Source: Coriobacteriia bacterium (lineage in GTDB: Bacteria > Actinomycetota > Coriobacteriia > Anaerosomatales > JAAXUF01). From it: 64,000 nucleotides of DNA. This document shows positions 56,034 to 64,000 of the stretch, in pieces. The translations under genes were made by a program, and so were the position numbers. The notes under the pieces are model-generated. The model made no database searches, was not told where the DNA came from, and worked only from the letters and a program-made list of their open reading frames with translations. The stretch's first letter is position 1, and each line of letters begins with the position of its first letter. The stretch spans positions 1 to 64,000 of the forward strand of contig JAAXUF010000003.1 in the NCBI GenBank assembly GCA_013336165.1, given 5' to 3'.

Positions 56034-57058
56034 CGCGCCGCCCTTTCCCGGCTCGGATGCAGTCTCGCCCGGACCGGAGGCAGCAAGCTGACCGCCCACA
56101 GTGCAGCAGCGACTACGAACACCAGCGCGTACTCGGTGACAGGGATGAAGCTTATCTCGTAGACCTTCGCCAGCCGTGCGCCCGAGAAAGCGCCACTCGG
56201 ATAGAAGGTGTAGAGGCCGAGCGACAGGAGCAGGTATGCGGCAGATGCCGTGCGGATGACCCACTTCGGAAGCCCGAGACCGTAGATCTGGGTCACGATG
56301 AAGATCGTGAGGAACCCGGTGAAGAACATCGTCCAGATGATCGAGCGCTGCGTATAGAACGCCACAGCGGTGCCGTGGATGAGCACGATCACTTCAAGAA
56401 CAAGCGTCCAATACTTGTTCATGTGTACTCGCGTGTAGGCAAGCGACATTTGGATGAGCAGCAGGAACATATAGAAGAAGCCGATCACGTGCGCCCACGT
56501 GCTGACCACAGGATGGAACCAGAACGTGTAGATCGCCGCCCAGGCAATGTAGTAGCTGTGAACCCTGGTGGTCATCAGCACGCCGTCCTTGGGCAGCCGG
56601 ACCTTGTGGCCGAAGAACAGCCCGCGCCAGCGATTCTTCATGATGAGGATCAGCACAAGCATCCCGACAACGGAGTACTGCGAACTCCAGATGGGGACGT
56701 CCTGAGCCAGTCCGTCGTAGAACAGCGATGTCTGGACAAAGTGGATCACGACGAACACGCCGTTGACGCCCAGAAGCCACCAGTTCCACTTCGAAAGAGA
56801 GTCGTCGACGCGCTTCTTGGAGGTGGTGAGCCTGTAGATCAGGTACCACACCAGAACCTGCTGAACTAGGTACGGAATCCACACCGAAGCCCGCGTCCAC
56901 CATGTTGCATCCGGAAGCTTCCAGAAATACCACGCAGAGCCCTTGTCCGGAATGAGTGCGACTTGGGGCACCAGGAAGGCGTCGAAGACCGGAATGAGCG
57001 CGGCTACAAGAACCGCGGCGATCACGGACCACAAGAATGCGCGGCGATCGACCTTCAT
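56030..57058 (-). CDS. Polytopic membrane protein of unknown function
   Basis: 342 residues with about nine hydrophobic helices. The first (7-27) could pass for a signal but is retained. Aromatic residues and histidines are concentrated in helices 4-7: VIHFVQTSLF, TTRVHSYYIAWAAIYTFWFHP, STWAHVIGFF, and VLIHGTAVAFY. Several of these His could ligate heme b or a metal, though no cytochrome motif is recognisable. It is cotranscribed with the 71-residue protein. I do not recognise the family. Confidence 0.75.
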   Translation of the reverse strand: MKVDRRAFLWSVIAAVLVAALIPVFDAFLVPQVALIPDKGSAWYFWKLPDATWWTRASVWIPYLVQQVLVWYLIYRLTTSKKRVDDSLSKWNWWLLGVNGVFVVIHFVQTSLFYDGLAQDVPIWSSQYSVVGMLVLILIMKNRWRGLFFGHKVRLPKDGVLMTTRVHSYYIAWAAIYTFWFHPVVSTWAHVIGFFYMFLLLIQMSLAYTRVHMNKYWTLVLEVIVLIHGTAVAFYTQRSIIWTMFFTGFLTIFIVTQIYGLGLPKWVIRTASAAYLLLSLGLYTFYPSGAFSGARLAKVYEISFIPVTEYALVFVVAAALWAVSLLPPVRARLHPSRERAAR

Positions 57059-57123
57059 GGGCTCATCCCCTCAACAGCGCATGGAAGATGAACCCATGAT
57101 ACCCGTCCGTTTGAGAAACGCCA

Positions 57124-57151
57124 GAACGTCGGCGATGGCGCGCCGACGTTC
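57124..57151. repeat. Perfect 10-bp inverted repeat
   Basis: GAACGTCGGC (57124-57133) with GCCGACGTTC (57142-57151), 8-base loop. It lies between the 50-residue gene and the membrane protein gene. No T-run; possibly an operator or a weak terminator. Confidence 0.5.
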
Positions 57152-57205
57152 AAGGCTGACTCTCGGAGATAGCCCAAGGGCTACTCCACTCCATTTGGAG
57201 ATCAC

Positions 57206-57358
57206 TTACTTAAGTGTCTCTCCGCGGCTCTCGAGCTCGCTCTTCACTTTTGCAGCCAAGATCGAAGAAACCGGGTTAGAGGGAGTTCTGCTGTATTTTT
57301 CGTACAAAGCAATCAGTTCTTCTTTGCTTTGTTCCTTGAGATCCTTCTCTTCAGCCAT
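57206..57358 (-). CDS. Small coiled protein, 50 residues
   Basis: Start ATG 57358 with AAAGGAG six bases upstream. Charged and helical: MAEEKDLKEQSKEELIALYE, then SSILAAKVKSELESRG. No known motif. It lies 72 bases after the zinc-ribbon gene on the same strand. Function unknown. Confidence 0.6.
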   Translation of the reverse strand: MAEEKDLKEQSKEELIALYEKYSRTPSNPVSSILAAKVKSELESRGETLK

Positions 57359-57430
57359 GATTCTCCTTTCATCAAGGACTAATTGTACTGTGTCTTCAGC
57401 CATGCGGCCAAAGTCGATGCGCAAGGGCAA

Positions 57431-57688
57431 TCACTTGTCAGATGGCGCAACTGGAGCAGAAGGGGCTTTTGGTGCCGTAGGAACAGAAGGGGCTTTTGGT
57501 GCTCCAGGGGCAGCGGGGGCCATGGGCGCGCCCGGAGCCGGTGCGCCCTTCACTGCGGCGACTGCCTCAGATACGTCGGCTTCGCAAAACGGACAAATGT
57601 TCGGGATGTTCCCCATGACCTCATTTATCTTCTTGCCACAGTCGGGGCATTTTACCGACAAGCTCACGGTGGGGGGTCTAAAGCACAT
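57431..57688 (-). CDS. Zinc-ribbon protein with Ala/Pro repeat tail, 85 residues
   Basis: Residues 12-36 form a zinc ribbon (VKCPDCGKKINEV, ICPFCEADVS). The second half is a repeat of GAP, APK and APS units ending VAPSDK. GGGAG precedes the ATG by five bases. The Pro/Ala tail resembles that of the membrane protein at 10654-11328. Possibly a small nucleic-acid or protein adaptor; function unknown. Confidence 0.65.
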   Translation of the reverse strand: MCFRPPTVSLSVKCPDCGKKINEVMGNIPNICPFCEADVSEAVAAVKGAPAPGAPMAPAAPGAPKAPSVPTAPKAPSAPVAPSDK

Positions 57689-57730
57689 GGTCTCTCCCTA
57701 AAGAATGGACGTTGCCAAAACAGATGCTAC

Positions 57731-57765
57731 GGGCTGCACCGGAACTGAGAAGGCCGATGCAGCCC
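57731..57765 (-). terminator. Possible terminator of the molybdoenzyme operon
   Basis: GGGCTGCA (57731-57738) pairs with TGCAGCCC (57758-57765), 19-base loop. Read on the minus strand, GTAGCATCTGTTTTGG follows, ten bases past the Fe-S subunit stop. Confidence 0.5.
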
Positions 57766-57774
57766 CGCAATCGC

Positions 57775-58107
57775 TTACGGTATGAAACAGACTACCTTCT
57801 CGCCCTTCCCGGATACGGTCTCGCCAATCTTCTCGATGGGAACCGCAGTCATGCATGCGCCTAGGCAATGATGCACGCATGCGGGACGCTTCCCGGCTTC
57901 GATGCGATCCTCACACATGTCGCAAAGACTCGATGGGATGGGAACGTAGTCGTACATCCACGCGCCGCCGAGCTTGACGGGACCCTGTTTGGTTACTTTG
58001 ATGCCATATTCCTCAACAGGCAGACCCTTCTCCTTGCGACATGCAACCTCGCAGGTGTGGCATCCGGTGCAGTATTTGTAATCGATGATGAGGGCGTACT
58101 TCGACAT
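57775..58107 (-). CDS. Small two-cluster Fe-S subunit of molybdopterin oxidoreductase
   Basis: 110 residues from the ATG at 58107. DYKYCTGCHTCEVACRKEKG is the first [4Fe-4S] site; SLCDMCEDRIEAGKRPACVHHC, with following cysteines, forms the second. The size is about half that of DmsB/PhsB-type four-cluster subunits, so it transfers electrons over a short path. No membrane anchor gene follows. It is separated from the catalytic subunit gene by 26 bases. Confidence 0.85.
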   Translation of the reverse strand: MSKYALIIDYKYCTGCHTCEVACRKEKGLPVEEYGIKVTKQGPVKLGGAWMYDYVPIPSSLCDMCEDRIEAGKRPACVHHCLGACMTAVPIEKIGETVSGKGEKVVCFIP

Positions 58108-58133
58108 AGTTGCTCCTTCTCCTTTCAGTTGCC

Positions 58134-60413
58134 CTAGGAATCCAGTCCGTCGACCTTGTAGATCTTCGCGATGACGCTCTTGTAGTTGGCACCGTAGCCA
58201 GTCGACCCAATGATCTCGTGCGGGATAAGGTTGTTGGGGTTGGCTTTGAAGGGACCATACAAGTTGGGCGCTTCGCTGGTCTGCTCTGGAAACCACCAGC
58301 CATGTTCGCAGTGAATGATCCTCGGATCAGCCTCATAGCTCAAAGAGGCGCGCTGAACGCAGCGACCCTCAGGGTTCTCGATGGCCACCCAGTCGCCATC
58401 AGAGATGCCGTGCTTCGCGGCGGTCTCGGGATGGATGGTGACCAGCGGATCGGGATGCAGCGAGCGCAGGCTGGGAACGTTGCGGTGCTCGGAGTGGAAG
58501 TACAAGATATTGCGGCCGCCAGTGGTAAGGACGAGGGGGTACTCGGCCTTCACTTCGTCGGAGATGCGGTCGCTGTAGGGGCTGTAGTACGGCTCCTTGA
58601 AGAACGGTAGGGCCTCTTCGCCAAACATCGGATAGATGCTCGACTTCAGCTCGACCAGACCCGTCGGAGTATCGAAGCCGGGATCCTTGTCGGCGCGAAG
58701 CTTGCCGGTGCGGAACTTGTAGTACTCGAACGGCTGCTGACGCACGACATCCTGCTGGAGATCCTTGAAGTCCCAGTCGTACTCGGTATGCAGCTGCTCA
58801 TCGAGGAACGCTTCCTCGTCTTCCCATGGCCATATGTCGGGACGCAGTCGCTTGCCCATATCAAGCATGATCTGGAAGTCGCTCTTGGTGTCGCCGGGGT
58901 CGACGGCCTGGTTCATGGCTCCGAGGAAGTGCGTGTTGCGGCCAAAATGGGGCATGACAATGCCGATGTGCTCCGCCCAAGTAGAAACCGGGAGGACCAG
59001 GTCGGCCAGAGCCATAACGGTCGGGGTCATGAATATCTCATTGGCGATGAAGAATTCCACTTGCTGCAAGTTCTTCAGCCATCGCTCGGGCTGTGCAGCC
59101 GAGCAGGCAAGAAGGTTGCTGCCGACGATCCAACCAAGCTTCAGAGGAAACGGCGGGTTCTCCATTTCCAGCCAGTCGATCATGGTGTCGCCAAGGGCGC
59201 CGGGCATGGCTCCGCCGGTCGTGTACACGGAATAGCGGCCGTCAAGCGGCTTGATCAACTTGTCGCGAGTCTCCGGCGGCAGGGACACAACGGCATCGTA
59301 GCGCCACTTGCCCATGAATGATGCGGGAGCGGCCAGCGTTAGACCGCCGGGAACGTCCAGGTAACCGCAAATGGCAACAATACCCAAGAAGAGATGGCCA
59401 GCCTGCACGCCGTTCTCCTGCATATCGAAAGCCAAACCCCACATAGCCGAGGAGGGGCCATTCGTGGCAAAAGCACGGGCAGCTTCGCGCAGAACGTCGG
59501 CGGGAACCCACGTGACTTCCTCGACGCGCTCGGGCGTCCACTCAGAAACACACTCGGCGAATGCCTTGAAACCGTAGCACCACTCATCCACGAACTCGTG
59601 GTCGTAGAGATCCTCCTGAATGATGACATTGGCCAAGCCCATGCCGAGAGCGGCGTCGGTGCCGGGGCGCAGCTGCAGATGATACTCGGCATGGGCAGCC
59701 AGCCACGTCAGGCGGGGATCGATCACGATGAGCTTCGAGCCGCGCTGCATCAGGTCGACGACGGCATGGCCGAACAAACCATCGGAGTTGGAATAGATCG
59801 GGTCCTTGCCCCAGATGACGATGTACTTGGGAACCTCGTAGCGCGGATCGTCGTAACGATCCGGGAAGAACGCCGCGTAGTCGAGCTCGGGATAGCCAGC
59901 TCCAAGATGATAGTTGGCCATGGTGCAGCGGGGACCGTAGCAGGAAGCACCGCTGATGACACCGGTCCTGTTGGGGGAACCCAGTACGTTGGTGGCATAC
60001 ACGTTCGCCCACAGCGTAGTCTCACGGCCAGTGCCTGTGATGACGAAGCAGCATTCGGGGCCGTGCTGTTCCCAAACCCTGCGAACCTCAGTCTCAATGA
60101 GATCATAGGCCTCGTCCCACGTGATCCGCTCCCATTTGTCTGTTCCGCGATCCTTTGGGTCACGCTTCATCGGGTGCAGCAGACGGTCGGGATGGTACTG
60201 AACCTCGTCAAAGGCCAAGCATCTGGGGCACAGGCGTCCTTGGCTTATCGGATGCTCAGGATCTCCTTCGACCTTGATAATCTTGCCGTCCTTGACGGAC
60301 ATGATGACACCGCATCCCGTGGGGTGATCACCAGGCGCGGACCAGGCGCAAGAGCGCACTTTGATGATGCCGTCTTCCTCCGTCATCCATTTCTTCTCGT
60401 CTGTCGTGCCCAT
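58134..60413 (-). CDS. Cytoplasmic molybdopterin oxidoreductase, acetylene hydratase/dehydroxylase-like
   Basis: 759 residues from the ATG at 60413 with AAAGGAG seven bases upstream. There is no Tat signal. The N-terminal cluster domain is atypical: C22, H30, C34, C62 and C65 rather than the CX2CX3C pattern. ASCYGPR contains the probable Mo-ligating cysteine. VIWGKDPIYSNSDG and VIDPRLTWLAAHA bind the guanosine portion of the cofactor. The C-terminal barrel begins about 640. Relatives include acetylene hydratase, pyrogallol transhydroxylase and gut catechol dehydroxylases. The substrate here is unknown. Confidence 0.85.
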   Translation of the reverse strand: MGTTDEKKWMTEEDGIIKVRSCAWSAPGDHPTGCGVIMSVKDGKIIKVEGDPEHPISQGRLCPRCLAFDEVQYHPDRLLHPMKRDPKDRGTDKWERITWDEAYDLIETEVRRVWEQHGPECCFVITGTGRETTLWANVYATNVLGSPNRTGVISGASCYGPRCTMANYHLGAGYPELDYAAFFPDRYDDPRYEVPKYIVIWGKDPIYSNSDGLFGHAVVDLMQRGSKLIVIDPRLTWLAAHAEYHLQLRPGTDAALGMGLANVIIQEDLYDHEFVDEWCYGFKAFAECVSEWTPERVEEVTWVPADVLREAARAFATNGPSSAMWGLAFDMQENGVQAGHLFLGIVAICGYLDVPGGLTLAAPASFMGKWRYDAVVSLPPETRDKLIKPLDGRYSVYTTGGAMPGALGDTMIDWLEMENPPFPLKLGWIVGSNLLACSAAQPERWLKNLQQVEFFIANEIFMTPTVMALADLVLPVSTWAEHIGIVMPHFGRNTHFLGAMNQAVDPGDTKSDFQIMLDMGKRLRPDIWPWEDEEAFLDEQLHTEYDWDFKDLQQDVVRQQPFEYYKFRTGKLRADKDPGFDTPTGLVELKSSIYPMFGEEALPFFKEPYYSPYSDRISDEVKAEYPLVLTTGGRNILYFHSEHRNVPSLRSLHPDPLVTIHPETAAKHGISDGDWVAIENPEGRCVQRASLSYEADPRIIHCEHGWWFPEQTSEAPNLYGPFKANPNNLIPHEIIGSTGYGANYKSVIAKIYKVDGLDS

Positions 60414-60799
60414 ATCTGTTCTCCTTTGCTTCTTCGCGGACTTCCTCACTGGCGCACGAAGGAGATCCGAGGTGTTACCCCAAAGGGAACCGTACGGCGG
60501 GCGACAAGACGCGCGCATCAGGCACAGCAGCCGAACGTTCATGAGAAGCGTGCGAAGTAACGGACAAAACAGGCATTAGCCTAATTGGTCTAGCCCCATC
60601 TCGGGAATGCCTCAAGCAGCCCACAGTCGCCGATCTCCCACCTATCGTCTTCCGACTGGGCTCAAACGCTGTCCCCATTCGGTCTTGTGGCGGGCATGAT
60701 GTGGGACGAAGGGGTCTGCTCGCTCTTCCTCGATCAACGGCACGGTCTGACGTGAGTCATGCGAGCATATGCCGTCTGAAACCACGTTGTTCGTACGTT
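60414..60799 (-). other. Intergenic region upstream of the molybdoenzyme
   Basis: 386 bases without a convincing gene. GGCATT near 60574 and AATGCC near 60606 form a spaced inverted repeat around TAGGCTAAT (minus strand), a possible -10 and operator. guaA ends at its other side. Confidence 0.45.
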
Positions 60800-62350
60800 C
60801 TACTCCCACTCGATCGTGCCGGGAGGCTTGCTCGTGATGTCGTAGACGACGCGGTTGATGCCTTCGACCTCGTTGATAATCCGGTTGCTCATCTTAGCCA
60901 ACAGGTCGTGCGGCAACCGCGCCCAGTCCGCCGTCATCGCATCGGCCGAGGAGACCGCGCGGATGATGATCGGATGGCCGTACGTACGCTCGTCGCCCAT
61001 GACGCCCACCGAGCGGATGTCGGGCAGAACCGCGAAGTACTGCCACACGCCGCGCTCCGTGTCCCACGCGCCGATCTCCTCGCGGACGATCGCATCGGCT
61101 TTGCGAAGCAGTTCGAGTTTCTCGTGCGTGATGGCGCCGATGATGCGGACCGCAAGGCCCGGACCCGGGAACGGCTGGCGATGGACGATCTCATCGGGAA
61201 GGCCGAGTTCCGAACCCACCGCGCGCACCTCGTCCTTGAAAAGCGCCTTGAGCGGCTCAATGAGCTCGAAGTGGACGCCTTCCGGAAACGGAATCAGGTT
61301 GTGGTGGCTCTTGATCTTGGCGGCCGTCTTGTTGCCCGACTCGATGACGTCGGGATACAGCGTGCCCTGCGCGAGGAACCGCACGCCCTCAAGCGTGGTC
61401 GCCTCGTCGAAGAAGACCTTCCAGAACTCCTCGCCGATGATTGTGCGCTTCTTCTCGGGATCGGTGACCCCGGCCAGAAGCGACAGGTAACGATCCTCGG
61501 CGGATACGTGCACGAGATCGACGCGGAACTGGTCGCGGAAGACGCGGATGACCTCGTCGGCTTCGTTCAGGCGCAGCATGCCGTGGTCGACGAAGACGCA
61601 GGTGAGCTGATTACCGATCGCGCGATGCAGCAGCGCCGCGACCACGCTCGAGTCCACGCCACCCGATAGGCCGCAGATGACCTTGGCGTCGCCGACCTGC
61701 GTGCGGATGCTCTCGACCGCGTCATCGATGATGTTGACCATCGTCCAGAGCGGCGGAATGCCCGCAAGGTCGTGGAGGAAGCGTCGGATGATCTGCTGGC
61801 CGAACTCCGTGTGCGCGACTTCGGGGTGGAACTGCGTGGCGTAGAGCTTGCGCTCCGCGTCCTCCATCGCGGCAACTGCCGTGGTGCCCGTGCGCGCGGT
61901 GACGGTGAAGCCGCTCGGTACGGTGCCGACGCTGTCGCGGTGGCTCATCCAGACCTGCGAGATGACCGGCAGTCCGTCGAGCAGCTGACACTCGGGCTCG
62001 AGCACCTCGAGCTGCGCGAAGCCGTACTCGCCGATGTCGGTCTTGGGGATCTCCCCGCCCAACTGCAGCGCCATCTCCTGGATGCCGTAGCAAAAACCCA
62101 GGATCGGGATGCCCAGCGCGAGCACGGCGGGATCCATATGCGGCGCACCCTCGGCGTACACGCTCGCGGGACCACCCGACAGGATGATCGCGGCCGGACC
62201 CCGACGTGCGACCTCCTCGGCAGAAATGTCGAAGGGTACGATCTCGGAGTAGACGCGGGCTTCACGCACGCGGCGTGCGATCAGTTGCGCGTACTGCGCG
62301 CCAAAGTCCAGGACGAAGACGGTGGGCTGGTTCTCGTGTTGTTGCGCCAC
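60800..62350 (-). CDS. guaA: GMP synthase (glutamine-hydrolysing)
   Basis: 516 residues from a GTG. Class I amidotransferase with nucleophile in [10 protein letters not shown] and [11 protein letters not shown] pyrophosphatase with SGGVDSS; and the C-terminal dimerisation domain ending in [13 protein letters not shown]. Converts XMP to GMP. Begins seven bases after the guaB3 stop, forming a guanine nucleotide operon. Confidence 0.97.
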   Translation of the reverse strand: MAQQHENQPTVFVLDFGAQYAQLIARRVREARVYSEIVPFDISAEEVARRGPAAIILSGGPASVYAEGAPHMDPAVLALGIPILGFCYGIQEMALQLGGEIPKTDIGEYGFAQLEVLEPECQLLDGLPVISQVWMSHRDSVGTVPSGFTVTARTGTTAVAAMEDAERKLYATQFHPEVAHTEFGQQIIRRFLHDLAGIPPLWTMVNIIDDAVESIRTQVGDAKVICGLSGGVDSSVVAALLHRAIGNQLTCVFVDHGMLRLNEADEVIRVFRDQFRVDLVHVSAEDRYLSLLAGVTDPEKKRTIIGEEFWKVFFDEATTLEGVRFLAQGTLYPDVIESGNKTAAKIKSHHNLIPFPEGVHFELIEPLKALFKDEVRAVGSELGLPDEIVHRQPFPGPGLAVRIIGAITHEKLELLRKADAIVREEIGAWDTERGVWQYFAVLPDIRSVGVMGDERTYGHPIIIRAVSSADAMTADWARLPHDLLAKMSNRIINEVEGINRVVYDITSKPPGTIEWE

Positions 62351-62356
62351 CGGCTG

Positions 62357-63529
62357 CTACCGGCCCATTCCGACGCCCTGCGTGTTCTGCAGTACCTTGC
62401 CCTCGGTCTGAAGCGACGGGGCAACCATGACTTCGGCCTTCTGGAAAGCCTTCAGGTTCTCGTAGCCGGTCGTGGCCATCGAAGTGCGCAGGCCGCCGAG
62501 AAGGTTCAGGGTACCGTCGTTCTGGTGCGCCGGGCCAAGCAGGATCTCTTGCAGCGTGCCGCGTATGGTCGCCTTGACGCGGGTGCCGCGAGGCAGATCC
62601 GGGTGGAAGGTCGCCATGCCCCAGTGGTAGCCGCGGCCGGGCGCCTCAGAGGCACTCGCGAGCGGCGAGCCGATCATGACGGCGTCGGCGCCAACGGCGA
62701 TCGCCTTAGCGAGGTCGCCACCGGTGCGCATGCCGCCATCGGCAATGATGTGGCAGTACTTGCCCGTCTCCTCAAGGAAGCGGGTACGAGCGGCAGCTGC
62801 GTCGGCAATAGCGGTGGCCTGCGGCACACCGATGCCGAGCACGCGGCGCGAGGTGCACGCATGGCCTGGGCCCACACCCACGAGCACGCCCACGGCGCCG
62901 GCACGCATGAGGTGCAGAGCGCCTTGGTAGCTGCAGCAACCGCCGATGATGCACGGGATGTCGAGAGCTTCGACGAAGGCGTTCAAGTCGAGCGGCTTGT
63001 CGTAGCTGCTCACGTGCTCAGCCGAGACGACCGTGCCCTGGATGACAAGGAGGTCGAGACCGCCGGCAAGGGCAGCTTCTAGGTAGCGTTCACAGTTCTG
63101 GGGAGTGAGCGATGCGGCGGCAAGAACGCCGCCGTCTTTGATCTCGCGAACGCGCTTCGTGATCAGCTCAGGCTTGATCGGCTCCTTGTAGATCTCCTGC
63201 ATCTTCGCGGTTGCCTCTTCCTTGTCGAAAGAAGCGATCGCGTCGAGCATGGGCGCCGGATCCTCGTAACGGGTCTGGATGCCCTCGAGGTTCAGGACCG
63301 CGAGACCGCCCAATTTGCCTAAGGTGATCGCAAAGGCGGGATCGACGACACCGTCCATAGCTGAGGCGAGGACAGGAAGCGGGAAGACGTAATCACGACC
63401 GCGGAACGAGAACTGCCAAGTGATATCCACATCGCGCGGATCCCGAGTCCTCCTGGATGGCACGATCGCAATGTCGTCGAATCCGTATGCCCGCCGTGCC
63501 GTCTTGCCGCGTCCGATCTCGATCTCCAT
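62357..63529 (-). CDS. guaB3: GuaB3 family IMP dehydrogenase-related protein
   Basis: 390 residues without CBS domains. Begins MEIEIGRGKTARRAYGFDD as in actinobacterial GuaB3 proteins. The barrel has ASAMDGVVDPAFA, the active-site-like GHACTSR loop (Cys aligned with the IMPDH nucleophile), and ADGGMRTGGDLAKAIAVGADAVMIG. Family members may reduce or oxidise purine nucleotides. Next to guaA it could supply XMP, but a canonical guaB may exist elsewhere. Confidence 0.92.
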   Translation of the reverse strand: MEIEIGRGKTARRAYGFDDIAIVPSRRTRDPRDVDITWQFSFRGRDYVFPLPVLASAMDGVVDPAFAITLGKLGGLAVLNLEGIQTRYEDPAPMLDAIASFDKEEATAKMQEIYKEPIKPELITKRVREIKDGGVLAAASLTPQNCERYLEAALAGGLDLLVIQGTVVSAEHVSSYDKPLDLNAFVEALDIPCIIGGCCSYQGALHLMRAGAVGVLVGVGPGHACTSRRVLGIGVPQATAIADAAAARTRFLEETGKYCHIIADGGMRTGGDLAKAIAVGADAVMIGSPLASASEAPGRGYHWGMATFHPDLPRGTRVKATIRGTLQEILLGPAHQNDGTLNLLGGLRTSMATTGYENLKAFQKAEVMVAPSLQTEGKVLQNTQGVGMGR

Positions 63530-63737
63530 ATGTGCGCATCCTCCTTGAAAGTCAAAACGCCTCTTTGGGCGATGGTTCCACTTTCACCGGGGACGAGGGC
63601 GGCGGGTCTTCCAGATACGACGAGACCAGGCAATCGTCGCCGAGTTGCAGAAGCGAGCTGCCTGGTCCGACCTAATGCTACGAAGAGTGGCCCGCGGAAC
63701 CGGAAATCCATCCGGACTGCGCCCCGGTGTGAGTATT

Positions 63738-64000
63738 CTACACGTTGAACTTGAAGTGCACCACATCACCGTCAGCCATGACGTACTCTTTGCCCTCAAG
63801 CCGCATCTTGCCTGCCTCGCGGGCGCCCTTCTCCCCGCTGAGCGCGACATAGTCCTCATATGCGATGACCTCGGCTTTGATGAAACCACGCTCGAAGTCC
63901 GAGTGGATCACGCCGGCTGCCTGTGGCGCCTTCGCGCCGATCGGAATCGTCCACGCGCGAACTTCCTTCTCTCCCGCGGTGAAGTAGCTCTGCAGGCCGA
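63738..64000 (-). CDS. ychF: Redox-regulated ATPase YchF (C-terminal fragment)
   Basis: The final 87 codons are visible; the start lies beyond the right edge. [34 protein letters not shown], and the ending [11 protein letters not shown] are diagnostic of the YchF/Ola1 TGS domain. The protein binds ribosomes and hydrolyses ATP. It is followed by about 200 bases without a gene before guaB3. Confidence 0.93.
   Translation of the reverse strand, partial: GLQSYFTAGEKEVRAWTIPIGAKAPQAAGVIHSDFERGFIKAEVIAYEDYVALSGEKGAREAGKMRLEGKEYVMADGDVVHFKFNV

Noticed and set aside
63530-63737. Possible purine riboswitch or terminator ahead of guaB3
   Set aside because: No purine aptamer core and only a 5-bp stem without T-run was found.

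Overview
The window reads as part of the chromosome of a GC-rich anaerobic actinobacterium, most likely a member of Coriobacteriia or a close environmental relative. The case is inferential. It rests on a DUF2469 gene beside ligA, a GuaB3-type IMP dehydrogenase relative, MurT/GatD, a MetV-MetF methylenetetrahydrofolate reductase pair, cytoplasmic-type molybdoenzymes, and a flavoprotein/multiheme-cytochrome reductase module governed by a membrane-embedded LuxR regulator, a combination typical of the Eggerthella branch. GTG and TTG starts and ATGA stop/start overlaps are common. I found no rRNA, tRNA, insertion sequence, phage gene or CRISPR array.

0-8 kb: a partial RlmKL-type 23S rRNA methyltransferase behind a NYN/OST-HTH RNA-binding gene, a coiled-coil/RlpA cell-wall protein, a mycoredoxin, a GNAT enzyme with an iron-sulfur flavoprotein, a DegV/FakB protein and a cysteine-rich ferredoxin-like protein. 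8-17.7 kb: a second DegV coupled to gatB, a four-helix membrane protein with a Pro/Ala tail, gatCA, then the operon DUF2469-ligA-CPBP protease-ferredoxin/CPBP fusion. 17.8-25.8 kb: a diguanylate cyclase with a ferritin-like sensor, lpdA-lipA, and the one-carbon operon metH(short)-metV-metF. 25.9-35 kb: a DMT exporter, a 35-residue membrane peptide followed by a perfect 15-bp hairpin, PadR with an Isf-type flavoprotein, a candidate alternative homoserine kinase divergent from thrC, and murT-gatD for peptidoglycan amidation. 35-44.6 kb: nhaA, a Na+/Ca2+-type exchanger, pstSCAB with a Pho box facing a PhoP/PhoR pair, and an L,D-transpeptidase.

44.6-49.2 kb is the most island-like part. A multiheme NrfH-like cytochrome, a Tat-exported FAD reductase and a 12-helix LuxR regulator sit in visibly lower-GC DNA. 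The 3' end of a PAP2 phosphatase gene occurs on both sides in the same orientation: intact on the right, decayed on the left. This looks like an acquired anaerobic respiration module of unknown substrate.

49.2-64 kb: PAP2, CBS-type pyrophosphatase, PcrA helicase, a VapBC toxin-antitoxin pair with palindromic operators, DAHP synthase with chorismate mutase, an unrecognised polytopic membrane protein coupled to a 71-residue protein, small zinc-ribbon and coiled proteins, a two-subunit cytoplasmic molybdopterin enzyme of the acetylene-hydratase/dehydroxylase type, guaB3-guaA, and the C-terminus of YchF at the right edge.
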